NCBI GenBank assembly: GCA_029009115.1
Contig: JAQXJU010000050.1
Span: forward strand, 1-61,765
Origin: Bacteroidales bacterium
GTDB lineage: Bacteria > Bacteroidota > Bacteroidia > Bacteroidales > UBA932
Reading direction: 5' to 3'
DNA: 61,765 bases
Position 1 is the stretch's first letter. Each line of letters opens with the position of its first letter. The position numbers were made by a program, and so were the translations under genes. This document shows, piece by piece, positions 17,848 through 27,329 of this stretch. A model generated the notes under the pieces. The model worked only from the letters and a program-made list of their open reading frames with translations, was not told the origin of the DNA and did no database searches.

Positions 17848-19305
17848 ATGATATCGCTACTCCTATGTATGGCTGCTCTCGTGCTCGGATACTTCCTGTA
17901 CGGAGCATTCGTAGAAAAAGTATTCCGCCCCGATTTCAAAAGGGTCACCCCGGCTCTGAGCAAGACCGACGGGCTTGACTTCGTTCCTATGCCGACCTGG
18001 AAAATCTTTATGATACAATTCCTCAACATTGCCGGCACGGGTCCCATCTTCGGAGCCATAATGGGCTCTCTGTTCGGGCCTTCAAGCTACCTTTGGATTG
18101 TTCTGGGATGTATTTTTGCCGGGGCCGTCCACGATTACTTCTCTGGAATGATATCCATACGCAACGGAGGATGCAATCTTCCTGCCATAATAGGAGAGCA
18201 GCTCGGTAACGGCACAAAAAAGGCTATGATGGTCTTCGCCACGACTATGCTCCTGCTGGTTGGTGCCGTGTTCGTATTCAGCCCTGCAATCATACTCGGA
18301 GACATCACTTCGGGCGGCACAGCCTCCTCGGTGAGAATTTGGAGCATAGTGATTCTCCTGTACTATATGCTGGCCACCTTCCTGCCCATAGACAAACTCA
18401 TAGGCAGGATTTATCCTGTCTTTGCCGTTGCACTGCTGTTTATGGCGGCGGCTCTTTTCATCTGCCTGCTGATAAAGTGGCCAGCCAGTCAGATGGAGCT
18501 TTGGGACGGGCTTGCCAACCGTTCGCCTCAGTCGGGGTCAATATTCCCTTATCTGTTCATCACAATTGCCTGTGGTGCAATAAGCGGATTCCACGCTACC
18601 CAGTCTCCTATGATGGCCAGATGTATGCGTAACGAAAAGTACGGACGTCCCGTCTTCTACGGCTCGATGATAGTAGAAGGTATGGTTGCTCTTATCTGGG
18701 CTGCAGTGGCATCTTACTTCTTCTATGGAGGAGGAAACGTCGAGATGGGAGCCGAAGGTGTAACTGCCGCACCCGCTGTCGTGACAACAGTATCGAAGCA
18801 CTGGCTTGGAGCCCTTGGAGGAGTGCTTGCAATTCTCGGAGTGGTGGCCGCCCCCATCACAAGCGGAGATACAGCCCTGCGTTCAGCAAGGCTTATGCTC
18901 GCCGAAGCCTTCAAACTCGACCAGAAACCTATGCGAAACCGTCTCCTGATAGCCATTCCCATCTTTATCGGAACAGCACTTCTGCTCTGGTTCAGCATTG
19001 CCGATGCCGACGGATTCAATACCATCTGGAGGTATTTCGGCTGGGCCAACCAGACACTTGCGGCAATCACCCTGTGGGCAATCACAGCCTATCTTATGCG
19101 CAAGCGCAAGGGCTTGTACTATCTTGTGGCGCTGATTCCGGCAGTCTTTATGACTTCGGTATGCGCGACCTTTATCTGCACCGCCAGAATAGGCCTCAAC
19201 TTACCGGCAACCGCGACCCCTTGGATAGGAATCGCGATTGCAGTAGCGGCTCTTGCCGGTGGTGGACTTATGAGGAGAAAAATCTCGCGGGAGAAGACTA
19301 TCTGA
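17848..19305 (+). CDS. cstA: CstA-family pyruvate/peptide transporter (carbon starvation protein)
   Basis: The 485-residue inner-membrane protein belongs to the CstA family, whose characterised members import pyruvate and have been linked to peptide uptake in starvation. It carries the family segments FGPSSYLWIVLGCIFAGAVHD near residue 75 and SGFHATQSPMMARC near 245, and about a dozen hydrophobic segments spread throughout. It is shorter than the roughly 700-residue E. coli CstA, as is usual in Bacteroidetes. It ends eight bases inside the convergent purA gene. The substrate in this organism is inferred. Confidence 0.9.
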   Translation: MISLLLCMAALVLGYFLYGAFVEKVFRPDFKRVTPALSKTDGLDFVPMPTWKIFMIQFLNIAGTGPIFGAIMGSLFGPSSYLWIVLGCIFAGAVHDYFSGMISIRNGGCNLPAIIGEQLGNGTKKAMMVFATTMLLLVGAVFVFSPAIILGDITSGGTASSVRIWSIVILLYYMLATFLPIDKLIGRIYPVFAVALLFMAAALFICLLIKWPASQMELWDGLANRSPQSGSIFPYLFITIACGAISGFHATQSPMMARCMRNEKYGRPVFYGSMIVEGMVALIWAAVASYFFYGGGNVEMGAEGVTAAPAVVTTVSKHWLGALGGVLAILGVVAAPITSGDTALRSARLMLAEAFKLDQKPMRNRLLIAIPIFIGTALLLWFSIADADGFNTIWRYFGWANQTLAAITLWAITAYLMRKRKGLYYLVALIPAVFMTSVCATFICTARIGLNLPATATPWIGIAIAVAALAGGGLMRRKISREKTI

Positions 19306-20572
19306 CCACGACCTCACTGCGGTCTGGCCCTACCGAAATGATTCGGACAGGGCAGCCTGTCTGCTCCTCTATGAACTTGACATAGTTCTTGAATGCCTCG
19401 GGGAAGTCCTCGTAACGGCGGACGGAACATATGTCGCTCTTCCAGCCCGGGAACTCGGTATAGACGGGTTCGACTTCTTCTTCAAGCCCGTAGGGGAGAT
19501 GGTCATACACCCTGTCTCCCACCTTGTACGACGTAGCCACCTTAATGGTGTCAAAGTCATTCATCACGTCTGACTTCATCATGATAAGGTCGGTAACACC
19601 ATTCATCATAACAGCGTACCTGAGAGCAACCATGTCGAGCCAGCCGCAACGTCTGGGGCGCCCGGTCGTAGCACCGAACTCACGTCCGACCTGTCTGAGC
19701 TGCTCACCTGTAGCGTCGAAGAGTTCTGTAGGGAAGGGGCCGCTTCCGACCCTGGTGCAATATGCCTTGAAGATTCCGAACACCTTGCCTATCTTGGAGG
19801 GGGCAACCCCGAGACCAGTGCAGGCACCTGCCGTCATAGTGTTTGACGATGTCACAAATGGATAGGTTCCGAAGTCGATGTCAAGCATCGAACCCTGTGC
19901 ACCTTCTGCAAGAATGGGAAGGCCGTTCTCAAGACAATTGTTCACAAGAATCTCGCTCTCGACAAACTTGAAGCGCTTGAGAGACTCTACGGCTGCAAGC
20001 CACTTCTGCTCGTATTCGGCAATGTCGAACTCGAAGCCGGGATACAGGGCAAGCATATCAAGGTGCTTCTTCTTGAGTGCCTCATACTTGTCGCGGAACG
20101 AAGGCGAGAGAACATCGCCGAATCGCAGGCCGTTGCGGCCGGTCTTATCCATATATGCAGGGCCTATCCCCTTGAGAGTGGAGCCAATCTTGGACTTCCC
20201 CTTTGCAGCTTCGGAGGCTGCATCAAGCATCCTGTGAGTAGGGAGAATAAGATGTGCCCTTCTGGCGATTACAAGCCTTTCGGTAATATCCCCGGCTTTT
20301 GTTTCGATCTGGGATATCTCTTCCTGAAGAATTACAGGATCTACCACGACACCGTTGCCGATGATGCTGATAGTATTCTCACGGAAGATTCCGGAAGGAA
20401 CAGTATGGAGCACAAAACTGTCATCGCCCCATTTAAGTGAGTGTCCGGCATTGGGCCCGCCCTGAAAACGTGCTACAACCTTATATGACGGAGTCAGCAC
20501 ATCGACGACCTTTCCTTTTCCCTCGTCACCCCACTGGAGCCCGAGAACGACATCAATTTTGTTCTTTTCCAT
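19298..20572 (-). CDS. purA: Adenylosuccinate synthetase
   Basis: PurA condenses IMP and aspartate using GTP, the first committed step to AMP. The 424-residue product has GLQWGDEGKGK at 11-21 with catalytic D16, then GGPNAGHS with the catalytic histidine, and the TTTGRPRRCGW block. The reading frame extends to 20635, but the conserved start MEKNKIDVVLG and an upstream -7 box at 20593-20600 place the start at 20572. The 3' end overlaps cstA by eight bases. Confidence 0.97.
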   Translation of the reverse strand: MEKNKIDVVLGLQWGDEGKGKVVDVLTPSYKVVARFQGGPNAGHSLKWGDDSFVLHTVPSGIFRENTISIIGNGVVVDPVILQEEISQIETKAGDITERLVIARRAHLILPTHRMLDAASEAAKGKSKIGSTLKGIGPAYMDKTGRNGLRFGDVLSPSFRDKYEALKKKHLDMLALYPGFEFDIAEYEQKWLAAVESLKRFKFVESEILVNNCLENGLPILAEGAQGSMLDIDFGTYPFVTSSNTMTAGACTGLGVAPSKIGKVFGIFKAYCTRVGSGPFPTELFDATGEQLRQVGREFGATTGRPRRCGWLDMVALRYAVMMNGVTDLIMMKSDVMNDFDTIKVATSYKVGDRVYDHLPYGLEEEVEPVYTEFPGWKSDICSVRRYEDFPEAFKNYVKFIEEQTGCPVRIISVGPDRSEVVVR

Positions 20573-20592
20573 ATTGTGCAGATTAGGCGGGC

Positions 20593-20600
20593 CAAATTTA
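20593..20600 (-). promoter_or_regulatory. -7 box for purA
   Basis: TAAATTTG on the minus strand, 20 bases before the purA start. It lies inside the longer open frame and so supports the internal start. No TTTG is found at proper spacing. Confidence 0.45.
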
Positions 20601-20674
20601 CACAATCCGCAGGACAAAAAGAAATCAAATGTCATTCCTGCTTGCGTGGTTATTGCGGAATTGCTGGGCGAACT

Positions 20675-20715
20675 AAAAAAGAGGCCGGCCCTTTTGGGTC
20701 GACCTCTCTATTTTT
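20675..20715. terminator. Terminator after ompA
   Basis: GAGGCCGGCCC and GGGTCGACCTC (20681-20691 and 20696-20706) pair with one mismatch and one G-T around a TTTT loop. The minus strand continues with TTTTTT, and the plus strand with TATTTTT. It serves ompA on the minus strand. Confidence 0.85.
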
Positions 20716-20730
20716 AACAGGATAATCCTG

Positions 20731-21873
20731 CTACTGAGCCTCGATGATGACGGCCCTGTTGAGTTCAGGAGTATCGAAGATGTCGTTTCCGCCATTGGCC
20801 TTGACCTCGAACTGATCCTCGCTCATACCATACTTCTCGGTGAGGAGCTTGTAAACGTAATCAGCACGCATCTGGGAAAGCTTCTGGTTGCGACGCTTTG
20901 AACCTGTCTTGCTGTCGGCATTTCCGCTGAGGGTGAACTTGACGTTCTTGCCATGGCTCATGATGGTCTTCACGACATAGTCGAAGTGAGCGGCCTCCTT
21001 CTTGGAGAACTTGGCCTGACCAATCTCGAAGTAAGCAACCATAGGGCTGGAAAGAAGGCTCTTGATAAGGTCGCTGTTGTCGTTGATACCCTTTGAGACC
21101 TCGTTCTTGAGGTTGGCATTCTCGGCAGCGAGTCTCTTTGCCTCAGCTTCAGCTGCTGCTCTTGCAGCATCAGCCTTGTCCTTCTCGGCCTGGAGAGCCT
21201 GCTTTGCAGCTTCGGCTGCAGCGGCTGCGGCGAGTGCAGGGGCAAGGGTGGTGGAAACGCGGGTGAAGTTGTTCACACCGAAGTTGTAAGCAAGACCGAC
21301 GGTTGCAGAAACGATACCGGCTACACCGGTGCTGCCGAACTGCTCACCATGGAGAACAGTTCCGCGAAGGTCAACGGGAATAGAGAACTTGGAGTTCAGA
21401 CGGAAGTTGTTGAGCAGACCGAAACCGGCTCCAATGTCAGCTCCCTGCTCGCCTACGAAAGCGCTGGCGTGGAAGTAAGGAATGCAGTTGTAAAGCCTCT
21501 CCTCCTTGTATCCCCAGAACTGGTTGCTGATGTTCCAGAGGAAGTCGGCGTGAATCTGATGATTGCTTACACGGTTGGGGTCGAGTTTGTTGACAGCTGA
21601 CTTCCAGCCCTCGTAACCGGCACGTACACCGAAGCAGGGGTCAAACCACTTTCCGAGGTTGATGTCAAGTGCAGGGCTTACGCCACCGCCACTGGGATTG
21701 TCATAAACGAAATCAATACCGCCTCCGACACTTACGAACCAGTTGTCGAGGAACTTGTTGGTCTGATAGGCACCATACTGGATGTTGCCGTTTGCATCTC
21801 TGTTGGTCTCCTGAGCGAAAGCGCTTCCGCCGAGAACAAGGACAGATGCCAGAACTAAAGCTTTAATTTTCAT
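20731..21873 (-). CDS. OmpA-family outer membrane protein
   Basis: The 380-residue protein has a signal peptide (about 1-20, ending AFA-QE), an N-terminal beta-barrel-like region to about residue 215 rich in alternating aromatic strands, an Ala/Lys/Glu coiled-coil linker (about 220-260, AAAAAAEAAKQALQAEKDKA), and a C-terminal OmpA peptidoglycan-binding domain. That domain keeps the binding residues Asp in GNADSKTGS and Arg in LSQMRADYV. It anchors the outer membrane to the cell wall and is likely very abundant, fitting its own promoter, about 50-base leader and strong terminator. Confidence 0.93.
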   Translation of the reverse strand: MKIKALVLASVLVLGGSAFAQETNRDANGNIQYGAYQTNKFLDNWFVSVGGGIDFVYDNPSGGGVSPALDINLGKWFDPCFGVRAGYEGWKSAVNKLDPNRVSNHQIHADFLWNISNQFWGYKEERLYNCIPYFHASAFVGEQGADIGAGFGLLNNFRLNSKFSIPVDLRGTVLHGEQFGSTGVAGIVSATVGLAYNFGVNNFTRVSTTLAPALAAAAAAEAAKQALQAEKDKADAARAAAEAEAKRLAAENANLKNEVSKGINDNSDLIKSLLSSPMVAYFEIGQAKFSKKEAAHFDYVVKTIMSHGKNVKFTLSGNADSKTGSKRRNQKLSQMRADYVYKLLTEKYGMSEDQFEVKANGGNDIFDTPELNRAVIIEAQ

Positions 21874-21927
21874 AATGATTAATGATATTTAGTTGTTATC
21901 TCTCTGTCGAAAAGGCAAAATACACCG

Positions 21928-21957
21928 CAAAGATAACCAAAATTTTCAATCTACAAT
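21928..21957 (-). promoter_or_regulatory. Promoter of ompA
   Basis: On the minus strand ATTG (21954-21957), 18 bases and TATCTTTG (21928-21935). It predicts a leader of about 50 bases. No terminator separates it from the end of the Bat operon, so read-through from upstream is possible. Confidence 0.7.
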
Positions 21958-21994
21958 GACTTATCAACAAATATTTGAACAGGTCCGCACGTTA

Positions 21995-24631
21995 TCAGAT
22001 GGTTTCGAGAGCCTTGGCAGGCAACCATCCGCGACGTCCGTCAGCAATCTCGATGCTTATCCATTCACCCACCTCATCGGTTTTCACCACCTTGGTACCC
22101 TCGTGCAATACGAAAAGATCCTTGGAGGAATCGGCACCCGGTGAGCTTTTGACCGAGCATACCGGGACCATCACTATCGCGGAGTCCGCCCTGGTGGCAT
22201 CGTTCTTCTGGCTCAAGGCACATGCAAAACTCAGGACGAAGAGCAGGAAAGCCACTATCGATGAGTAGAAGCCACTGCGTCTGACTCCCCCCGTCTTCGA
22301 AAGGAGGAAAAGCAGAAGCATTGCAAGCGCCAGAGCGAAAAGTACAAGGGATATAGTCGCCCAGGCATCAGAGGACAGACCTGCCCTTAAGCGGCGTATC
22401 CAGGTCTTGAGGAAGAACTCGGGAACGGTTTCGATGCGGTCCTGAATAAACTCATTGGCATAAGCGAGGTTGAAAGAGGCATCCTTGAAGGAAGGGTCAA
22501 GTTTGAGGGCCCTTTCGTAATTGAGTATCGCCCTGCCGTACTGCTCGGCCTTGAAGAAGGCATTTCCAAGATTGTAGTACAGCTCGGGAGCAGCGACACC
22601 GAGCGACTCAAGTGAAGACCAGGCCTGCAGGGCCTCGTTCCAGTTTCCGCCGGTATAGGCAGTGACTCCGGCATTCCAGAGCGAGTCGGGGTAGGCAGAT
22701 GCCGCTTCGGCACAGGGTGCTGCACCGGCAAGAATAAGGGTCAGGGCAAGTGCAGCGCCGGCAGACTTTCCGGGTTTGCGTTTCATAGCTGAATCGAGAG
22801 CAGAAATAACAGATACGGATTTCTCATAATGGCTGTTCATCTCCGAGCGGTCGCCGGATGAAGAATAGCGGGCGAACTCACAGGCCTCAAGCAGCGACAG
22901 GAAGTCGCCTGCAAGGCCTTCGCTGACCGAACTTGCGATGAGCCTCTCGGAAATATTCTCTTTGCTGAGGTCGAAGGCATTCATCCCCAACTTGTCGGAA
23001 ACGAAGCCCAGGAGAGCTTTGTGCAACTCTTCGTAGAAGGCCGAATAAAGATTCTCAGACAGATAAGATGCGGCCTTGGAGAGTCTGCGCCGGGCCATCT
23101 TTGTAGCCGCGCGTCCACGGCTGGCGACAACGTCGGACCGGAGTGCCGAGGCCCTGCGCGCAAGCAGATACACTAGTACGGCAAGAAGCAGCAAAGCGGC
23201 AGCCAGACCCCAGAACAGAGGAGAAAGAACAAAGAAACGTCCTCCGCCCGAGACGAGTTTCGGGGCTTTGGTAACTATGAAACGAATATCACTTCCCAGA
23301 TCGCGGACATCCTTTCTGAGCACACCCGGGGCGCTTGCCTGAGTTTGGGCAGAAGAAAGCTCAGATTCGTTTCCACGGGCTACGTTGAGCGGAATCTCCT
23401 GAGTGCTGAGCGTCACGTACTTGCCTGCGGAACTGTCGTAGTATGAATATTCGACGGGAGGAATGACAAAACTACCGTAACTGCGTGGAATAAAGGGATA
23501 TTCAAAGGTCTTGCTGCCCGAGAGGCGCCCCTGGGTCTTGTCGGAGTTTTCTGTCACCTTCACATCGTACACGTCGAAATCCGGAGGGAAACTGACCTTC
23601 GGAGCATCGAGCATAGACACATTACCCTTGCCTGAAACGGTTATTTTAAGGGATGCAGCATCGTGGGTCTTGAGGCTGTCACGGCTCAGGGAGGCGCTGA
23701 TGCGGAACTGGCCTACGCCTCCGCCGAAACTGCCCGGAGCTCCGGCAGGAAGAGGGCTTACCCTGAGGGTGAGGGCAGGAGTGGATATGCGCTTGCGGAC
23801 AGTTCGGTAGTCATCCTGAAAGAATGAATCGAAGATGCTTCCTGTCGAGGTCCTGGGAGCTCGCACCATCACCTGGCATACCATCTCGGCGGGATCTATG
23901 ATTATCGCTCCCGACTGCTGGGGGATAAGGGTATAACTTCGCAGGAGGGCGGCATCATAAATCTCGTCACCGACCTTTTCGCGATTAAATTCTATGTTCT
24001 TGGGAGCCTGAAGTTCCTGACTCCAGAAGCCATTGAAACTTGGAAACTTGACATCTTCGAAACCGGCCACGCTCACCCTTGAGTATAGTTTAAGGGTCGC
24101 GGTAATAGGCTCGCCTACAACTACTTTGGAGCGGCTCAGGGTGAGCCTCAGGAAAAGGTCGCTGTCGTCAATGGCGCCGGACGACGCTATGTCACGGTTT
24201 CGGGACTGCCCCGGGGAAGCAGAAGAAGACTGGCCGGAGGAATTCTTGGAAGACACTACCTCGATGCTGTGCGAGCCCGACACTATGGTCTTTCCCTTCA
24301 CTCTGGCACTGGCTGCAGGCAACTGGAACGTCCCTGCCCTGCGAGGCATCAGCACATAGGTAAAAGTAGTCTGGGAGGATTTTGTGCGCTTGCCGTTGAT
24401 GATGCTAATCGAAGTTGAACTGCCTTTCTGAGGGCCCCAGACCAGGGTAAAGGCATCTGAGGGCTCCCATTCGATGTCGGAAGGTGCATTCTCACCTTCG
24501 ACAAGGAAGGTCACATTGAATTGCTCGCTGTCGGAAACAAGCGAGGGAGCCTGAACCTTGATTTCGGTCTGGGCAAAAGCCTGGGCAGCCAGGCCCAGTG
24601 CAACGGCGGCTGATAGTATCTTTTTGAGCAT
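21995..24631 (-). CDS. BatD-BatE fusion protein
   Basis: In most Bacteroidetes BatD and BatE are separate genes; here one 878-residue frame holds both. Residues 1-20 are a signal peptide, 21-460 are the BatD beta-rich periplasmic part, 471-491 a membrane helix, and 492-615 a cytoplasmic helical domain. At residue 616 a run MKRKPGKSAGAALALTLILAG looks like an old BatE start and signal peptide, followed by BatE-type TPRs (about 645-735, ELYYNLGNAFFKAEQYGRAILNYERAL), two membrane helices and a C-terminal SH3-like domain ending GRRGWLPAKALETI. The internal ATG at 22784-22786 could still start a separate BatE. Bat proteins are linked to oxidative-stress tolerance and envelope integrity. It lies three bases after batC. 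Confidence 0.88.
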   Translation of the reverse strand: MLKKILSAAVALGLAAQAFAQTEIKVQAPSLVSDSEQFNVTFLVEGENAPSDIEWEPSDAFTLVWGPQKGSSTSISIINGKRTKSSQTTFTYVLMPRRAGTFQLPAASARVKGKTIVSGSHSIEVVSSKNSSGQSSSASPGQSRNRDIASSGAIDDSDLFLRLTLSRSKVVVGEPITATLKLYSRVSVAGFEDVKFPSFNGFWSQELQAPKNIEFNREKVGDEIYDAALLRSYTLIPQQSGAIIIDPAEMVCQVMVRAPRTSTGSIFDSFFQDDYRTVRKRISTPALTLRVSPLPAGAPGSFGGGVGQFRISASLSRDSLKTHDAASLKITVSGKGNVSMLDAPKVSFPPDFDVYDVKVTENSDKTQGRLSGSKTFEYPFIPRSYGSFVIPPVEYSYYDSSAGKYVTLSTQEIPLNVARGNESELSSAQTQASAPGVLRKDVRDLGSDIRFIVTKAPKLVSGGGRFFVLSPLFWGLAAALLLLAVLVYLLARRASALRSDVVASRGRAATKMARRRLSKAASYLSENLYSAFYEELHKALLGFVSDKLGMNAFDLSKENISERLIASSVSEGLAGDFLSLLEACEFARYSSSGDRSEMNSHYEKSVSVISALDSAMKRKPGKSAGAALALTLILAGAAPCAEAASAYPDSLWNAGVTAYTGGNWNEALQAWSSLESLGVAAPELYYNLGNAFFKAEQYGRAILNYERALKLDPSFKDASFNLAYANEFIQDRIETVPEFFLKTWIRRLRAGLSSDAWATISLVLFALALAMLLLFLLSKTGGVRRSGFYSSIVAFLLFVLSFACALSQKNDATRADSAIVMVPVCSVKSSPGADSSKDLFVLHEGTKVVKTDEVGEWISIEIADGRRGWLPAKALETI

Positions 24632-24634
24632 CTC

Positions 24635-25342
24635 TTACCAATTCTTGTCTTTCTGCCTGGACTTCAAGGCCTCAGCCTTCTCCTTGTTCACCTTTTCCTG
24701 GGTTTCCTTCTCTTTGGCCTGAATGGCACGCAGCATTTGCTGGGCCTGCTGGGGCGAAATCTGAGGGCTGTCCTGAGGCCGGTTCTGCCTGTCCTGAGGC
24801 TGATCCTGAGGCGGGTTCTGTTTATCCTTATTGTCCTGGTTATTCTGGTCGTTCTGGTTATCTTGGTTTTTCTGGTTATCCTGATTATCCTGCTGCTGAT
24901 TCTGCTGGTTCTGCTGGTTTTTCAGCATAAGCTTGGCATAGATATAGTTCTCCTTGGCATCAATATCAGCAGGATTCAGCAGCAGAGACTGCTTGAAAGC
25001 CTCGACGGCCGAAGCATAATCCTGACGCTTCAGGGCATTGTCTCCCTTGTTGAACCAGCTGTCAGCGCAGTACTCGCTGCCCTCGGAGAGTTTTGTAGCC
25101 GAATCGAAGTACTTCTCCGCCTCTTCGTAACTTTCCTGGCAGAACAGGTCCGAGGCAAGGTTATAGTTGGCCGCAAGCGAGAGCGAATCCTTGACGAGAG
25201 CCTTGCGGTAGTCAATCTCAGCTTCCCTGTAATTCTGCCTGCGATACTTTCTGTTGCCCGAACGCAGCTGCGAGCGGTCGGCCTGGGCATAGGCGGCCAG
25301 CCCAAGCAAGATGCAGAACAGAAGCAATGATGTCTTTCTCAT
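24635..25342 (-). CDS. batC: BatC-like TPR protein with Q/N-rich region
   Basis: The 235-residue periplasmic protein has a signal peptide (about 1-20, AYA-QA), TPR repeats at about 25-135 (GNRKYRRQNYREAEIDYRKAL, then DYASAVEAFKQSLLLNPAD) and a low-complexity Gln/Asn/Asp/Lys segment from about 142 to 200, closing with a charged helix. BatC proteins are thought to scaffold the other Bat proteins. Its start overlaps the batB stop as ATGA, and batD follows after three bases. Confidence 0.88.
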   Translation of the reverse strand: MRKTSLLLFCILLGLAAYAQADRSQLRSGNRKYRRQNYREAEIDYRKALVKDSLSLAANYNLASDLFCQESYEEAEKYFDSATKLSEGSEYCADSWFNKGDNALKRQDYASAVEAFKQSLLLNPADIDAKENYIYAKLMLKNQQNQQNQQQDNQDNQKNQDNQNDQNNQDNKDKQNPPQDQPQDRQNRPQDSPQISPQQAQQMLRAIQAKEKETQEKVNKEKAEALKSRQKDKNW

Positions 25343-26340
25343 ACGAACAATCTCTTTTTGTGCCTGCGTTCACCAATGAGCATCTCAAGAATGAACAGGG
25401 CCAGGGCCAGAGCGAAGAAGTACATATACTGCTCGTCATATTCTTCGAATACGACAGACTTGAACTTTTCCTCTTCCATTCTCCTGATGTCGTCGATAAT
25501 AGGGTTGAGGCCGAACTCTTCATTACCTGCGTGGATATAGGCCCCGTTGCCCTCGGAAGCCATCTTCCGGAGAGTTACCTCGTCGAGCCGTGTTACCACA
25601 ATGTTCCCGTCATTGTCCCTGAGCAGTTCACCATCCATCGGGATGGGCTGACCCTGGAGCGAGCCGACACCTATGGTATATACCTTTATACCCATTTCGG
25701 CTGCCTGCCTTGCTGCATCAACAGGGTCATCCTCGTGATTCTCTCCATCTGTTATCACAATAATGGCACGGCTCTTCTCGCTCTGGATGCTGAAACTCTT
25801 GGCAGCAGTCAGAACGGCATCGCCTATCGCAGTTCCCTGAACCGGCACCGACTGGGTGCTTATTGAATTCAAGAACATCTTGGCAGATACGTAATCTGTC
25901 GTGATAGGGAGTTGCACGAAAGAAGAGCCTGCAAACAGAATCAGGCCGATACGGTCGTCCTGAAGACGGTCCACGATTCGGGAGATGGCAAGTTTTGCCC
26001 TGCTGAGCCTGTCCGGGGAATAGTCCTGTGCCAGCATCGAGTTCGACACATCGAGGCAAATCATAATCTCGGCACCTTTGGCTTCCCTCTCCTTGAGGCG
26101 AGCTCCAATCTGGGGACGAGCCAGACCTATGACAAACAACATAAAGGCCAGGCTGTAGAGACATATCCGGACCCAACCCTTTGCCCCCGACCACGAAGGC
26201 ATAAGTTCACGAACCAGGGCTTCGTCGCCGAAGCGTCTGAGACGACGCCTGCGACCGGCTCTGACCAGGGCATAAATCAAGGGAAAGAGCGGAACGGCAA
26301 GCAAGAGCCACAGGAATTCAATATTTGCGAATATCAGCAT
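25339..26340 (-). CDS. batB: BatB, VWA-domain membrane protein
   Basis: The 333-residue protein has membrane helices near the N-terminus (residues 5-25 and about 53-72) and at the C-terminus (about 305-325), with a von Willebrand A domain between. The MIDAS metal site reads DVSNSM, followed by the later Thr and DGEN motifs (IVITDGENHEDD). The start at 26340 (MLIFANIEFLW) lies five bases after the batA stop and is preferred to the upstream ATG at 26397, which lies inside batA. It belongs to the aerotolerance operon and probably pairs with BatA. Confidence 0.93.
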   Translation of the reverse strand: MLIFANIEFLWLLLAVPLFPLIYALVRAGRRRRLRRFGDEALVRELMPSWSGAKGWVRICLYSLAFMLFVIGLARPQIGARLKEREAKGAEIMICLDVSNSMLAQDYSPDRLSRAKLAISRIVDRLQDDRIGLILFAGSSFVQLPITTDYVSAKMFLNSISTQSVPVQGTAIGDAVLTAAKSFSIQSEKSRAIIVITDGENHEDDPVDAARQAAEMGIKVYTIGVGSLQGQPIPMDGELLRDNDGNIVVTRLDEVTLRKMASEGNGAYIHAGNEEFGLNPIIDDIRRMEEEKFKSVVFEEYDEQYMYFFALALALFILEMLIGERRHKKRLFV

Positions 26341-26345
26341 CTCTT

Positions 26346-27329
26346 CTAAGGCAGTCTTCTGAGCAGCAGTCGCAGCAACATCTCTGCAATAAGACACAGC
26401 AATGCGGCGATTGCATAGGTAGCGAATAATTCCTTATAGACGGGGAAGCTGTCGAGCGTGGTACGGGTCTTCTCCATCCTGTTGATTTCCGAATAAATCT
26501 CGGAAAGCTTGGTGTTGTCGGTAGCCCTGAAATACCGTCCTCCCGTGGCGGAAGCTATATCTTTGAGCAGGGCCTCGTCGATTTCTACATTGACCTGCTG
26601 AACCTCTACTCCCCAGGGGGTCATCACGGGATAAGGGGCGGTTCCATTGGCCCCCACACCTATGGTATATACCCTGATTCCGTAAGTGGCGGCTATCTGG
26701 GCGGCGGTCTGGGGCGAAATCTCACCACGGTTGTTAACGCCGTCAGTCAGCAGAATCACAACCCGGCTCTTTGCATCGGAATCCTTCATCCTGGCCACTG
26801 CGGTGGCAAGTCCGTTGCCTATTGCGGTTCCGTCTTCGATGAGGTCGGTCTGAACCTCTTTCATCAGGTTGATCAGAGTGGCCCTGTCGGTAGTCAGGGG
26901 GCACTGGGTATAACTCTCCCCCGCAAATACGACTATCCCCAGCCTGTCGGAAGGGCGCTGAGCGATAAACTCTATGGCAATGTCCTTGGCTGCGCTGATT
27001 CGGTCGGGAGTAAAATCTCGCGCCAGCATACTGGTCGAAACGTCCATTGCGAGCACTATGTCGATGCCTTCGGTGTTGACCTTCTCCATCTGAGTGGAAG
27101 AGCGGGGCCGTGCAATTGCAACAATAATCAGGCTCAGTGCAGCAATCCTCAAGGCAAAGGGAAGGTGGCGCAGCACAGACAGGACAGTGAATCCGCCGGA
27201 TTTCCAGGGATACACCGAACTGACCCTCAAATGAGGCCTGCGCCCGCTAAGTTCAAGCCATATATAATGGAAGACCAGCAGGAGAGGCAGGACCAGAAGC
27301 CACAGAAGTCCGGGATACTCAAAGAACAT
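26346..27329 (-). CDS. batA: BatA, VWA-domain membrane protein
   Basis: The 327-residue paralogue of BatB has the same plan: an N-terminal helix (FFEYPGLLWLLVLPLLLVFHY), a second helix near 55-75, a VWA domain with MIDAS DVSTSM and LLTDGVNN, and a C-terminal helix. MIDAS sites bind Mg for protein-protein contacts; MoxR-type ATPases commonly act on VWA partners, and this operon supplies both. Its first base overlaps the last base of the upstream membrane-protein stop (TGATG). Confidence 0.94.
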   Translation of the reverse strand: MFFEYPGLLWLLVLPLLLVFHYIWLELSGRRPHLRVSSVYPWKSGGFTVLSVLRHLPFALRIAALSLIIVAIARPRSSTQMEKVNTEGIDIVLAMDVSTSMLARDFTPDRISAAKDIAIEFIAQRPSDRLGIVVFAGESYTQCPLTTDRATLINLMKEVQTDLIEDGTAIGNGLATAVARMKDSDAKSRVVILLTDGVNNRGEISPQTAAQIAATYGIRVYTIGVGANGTAPYPVMTPWGVEVQQVNVEIDEALLKDIASATGGRYFRATDNTKLSEIYSEINRMEKTRTTLDSFPVYKELFATYAIAALLCLIAEMLLRLLLRRLP

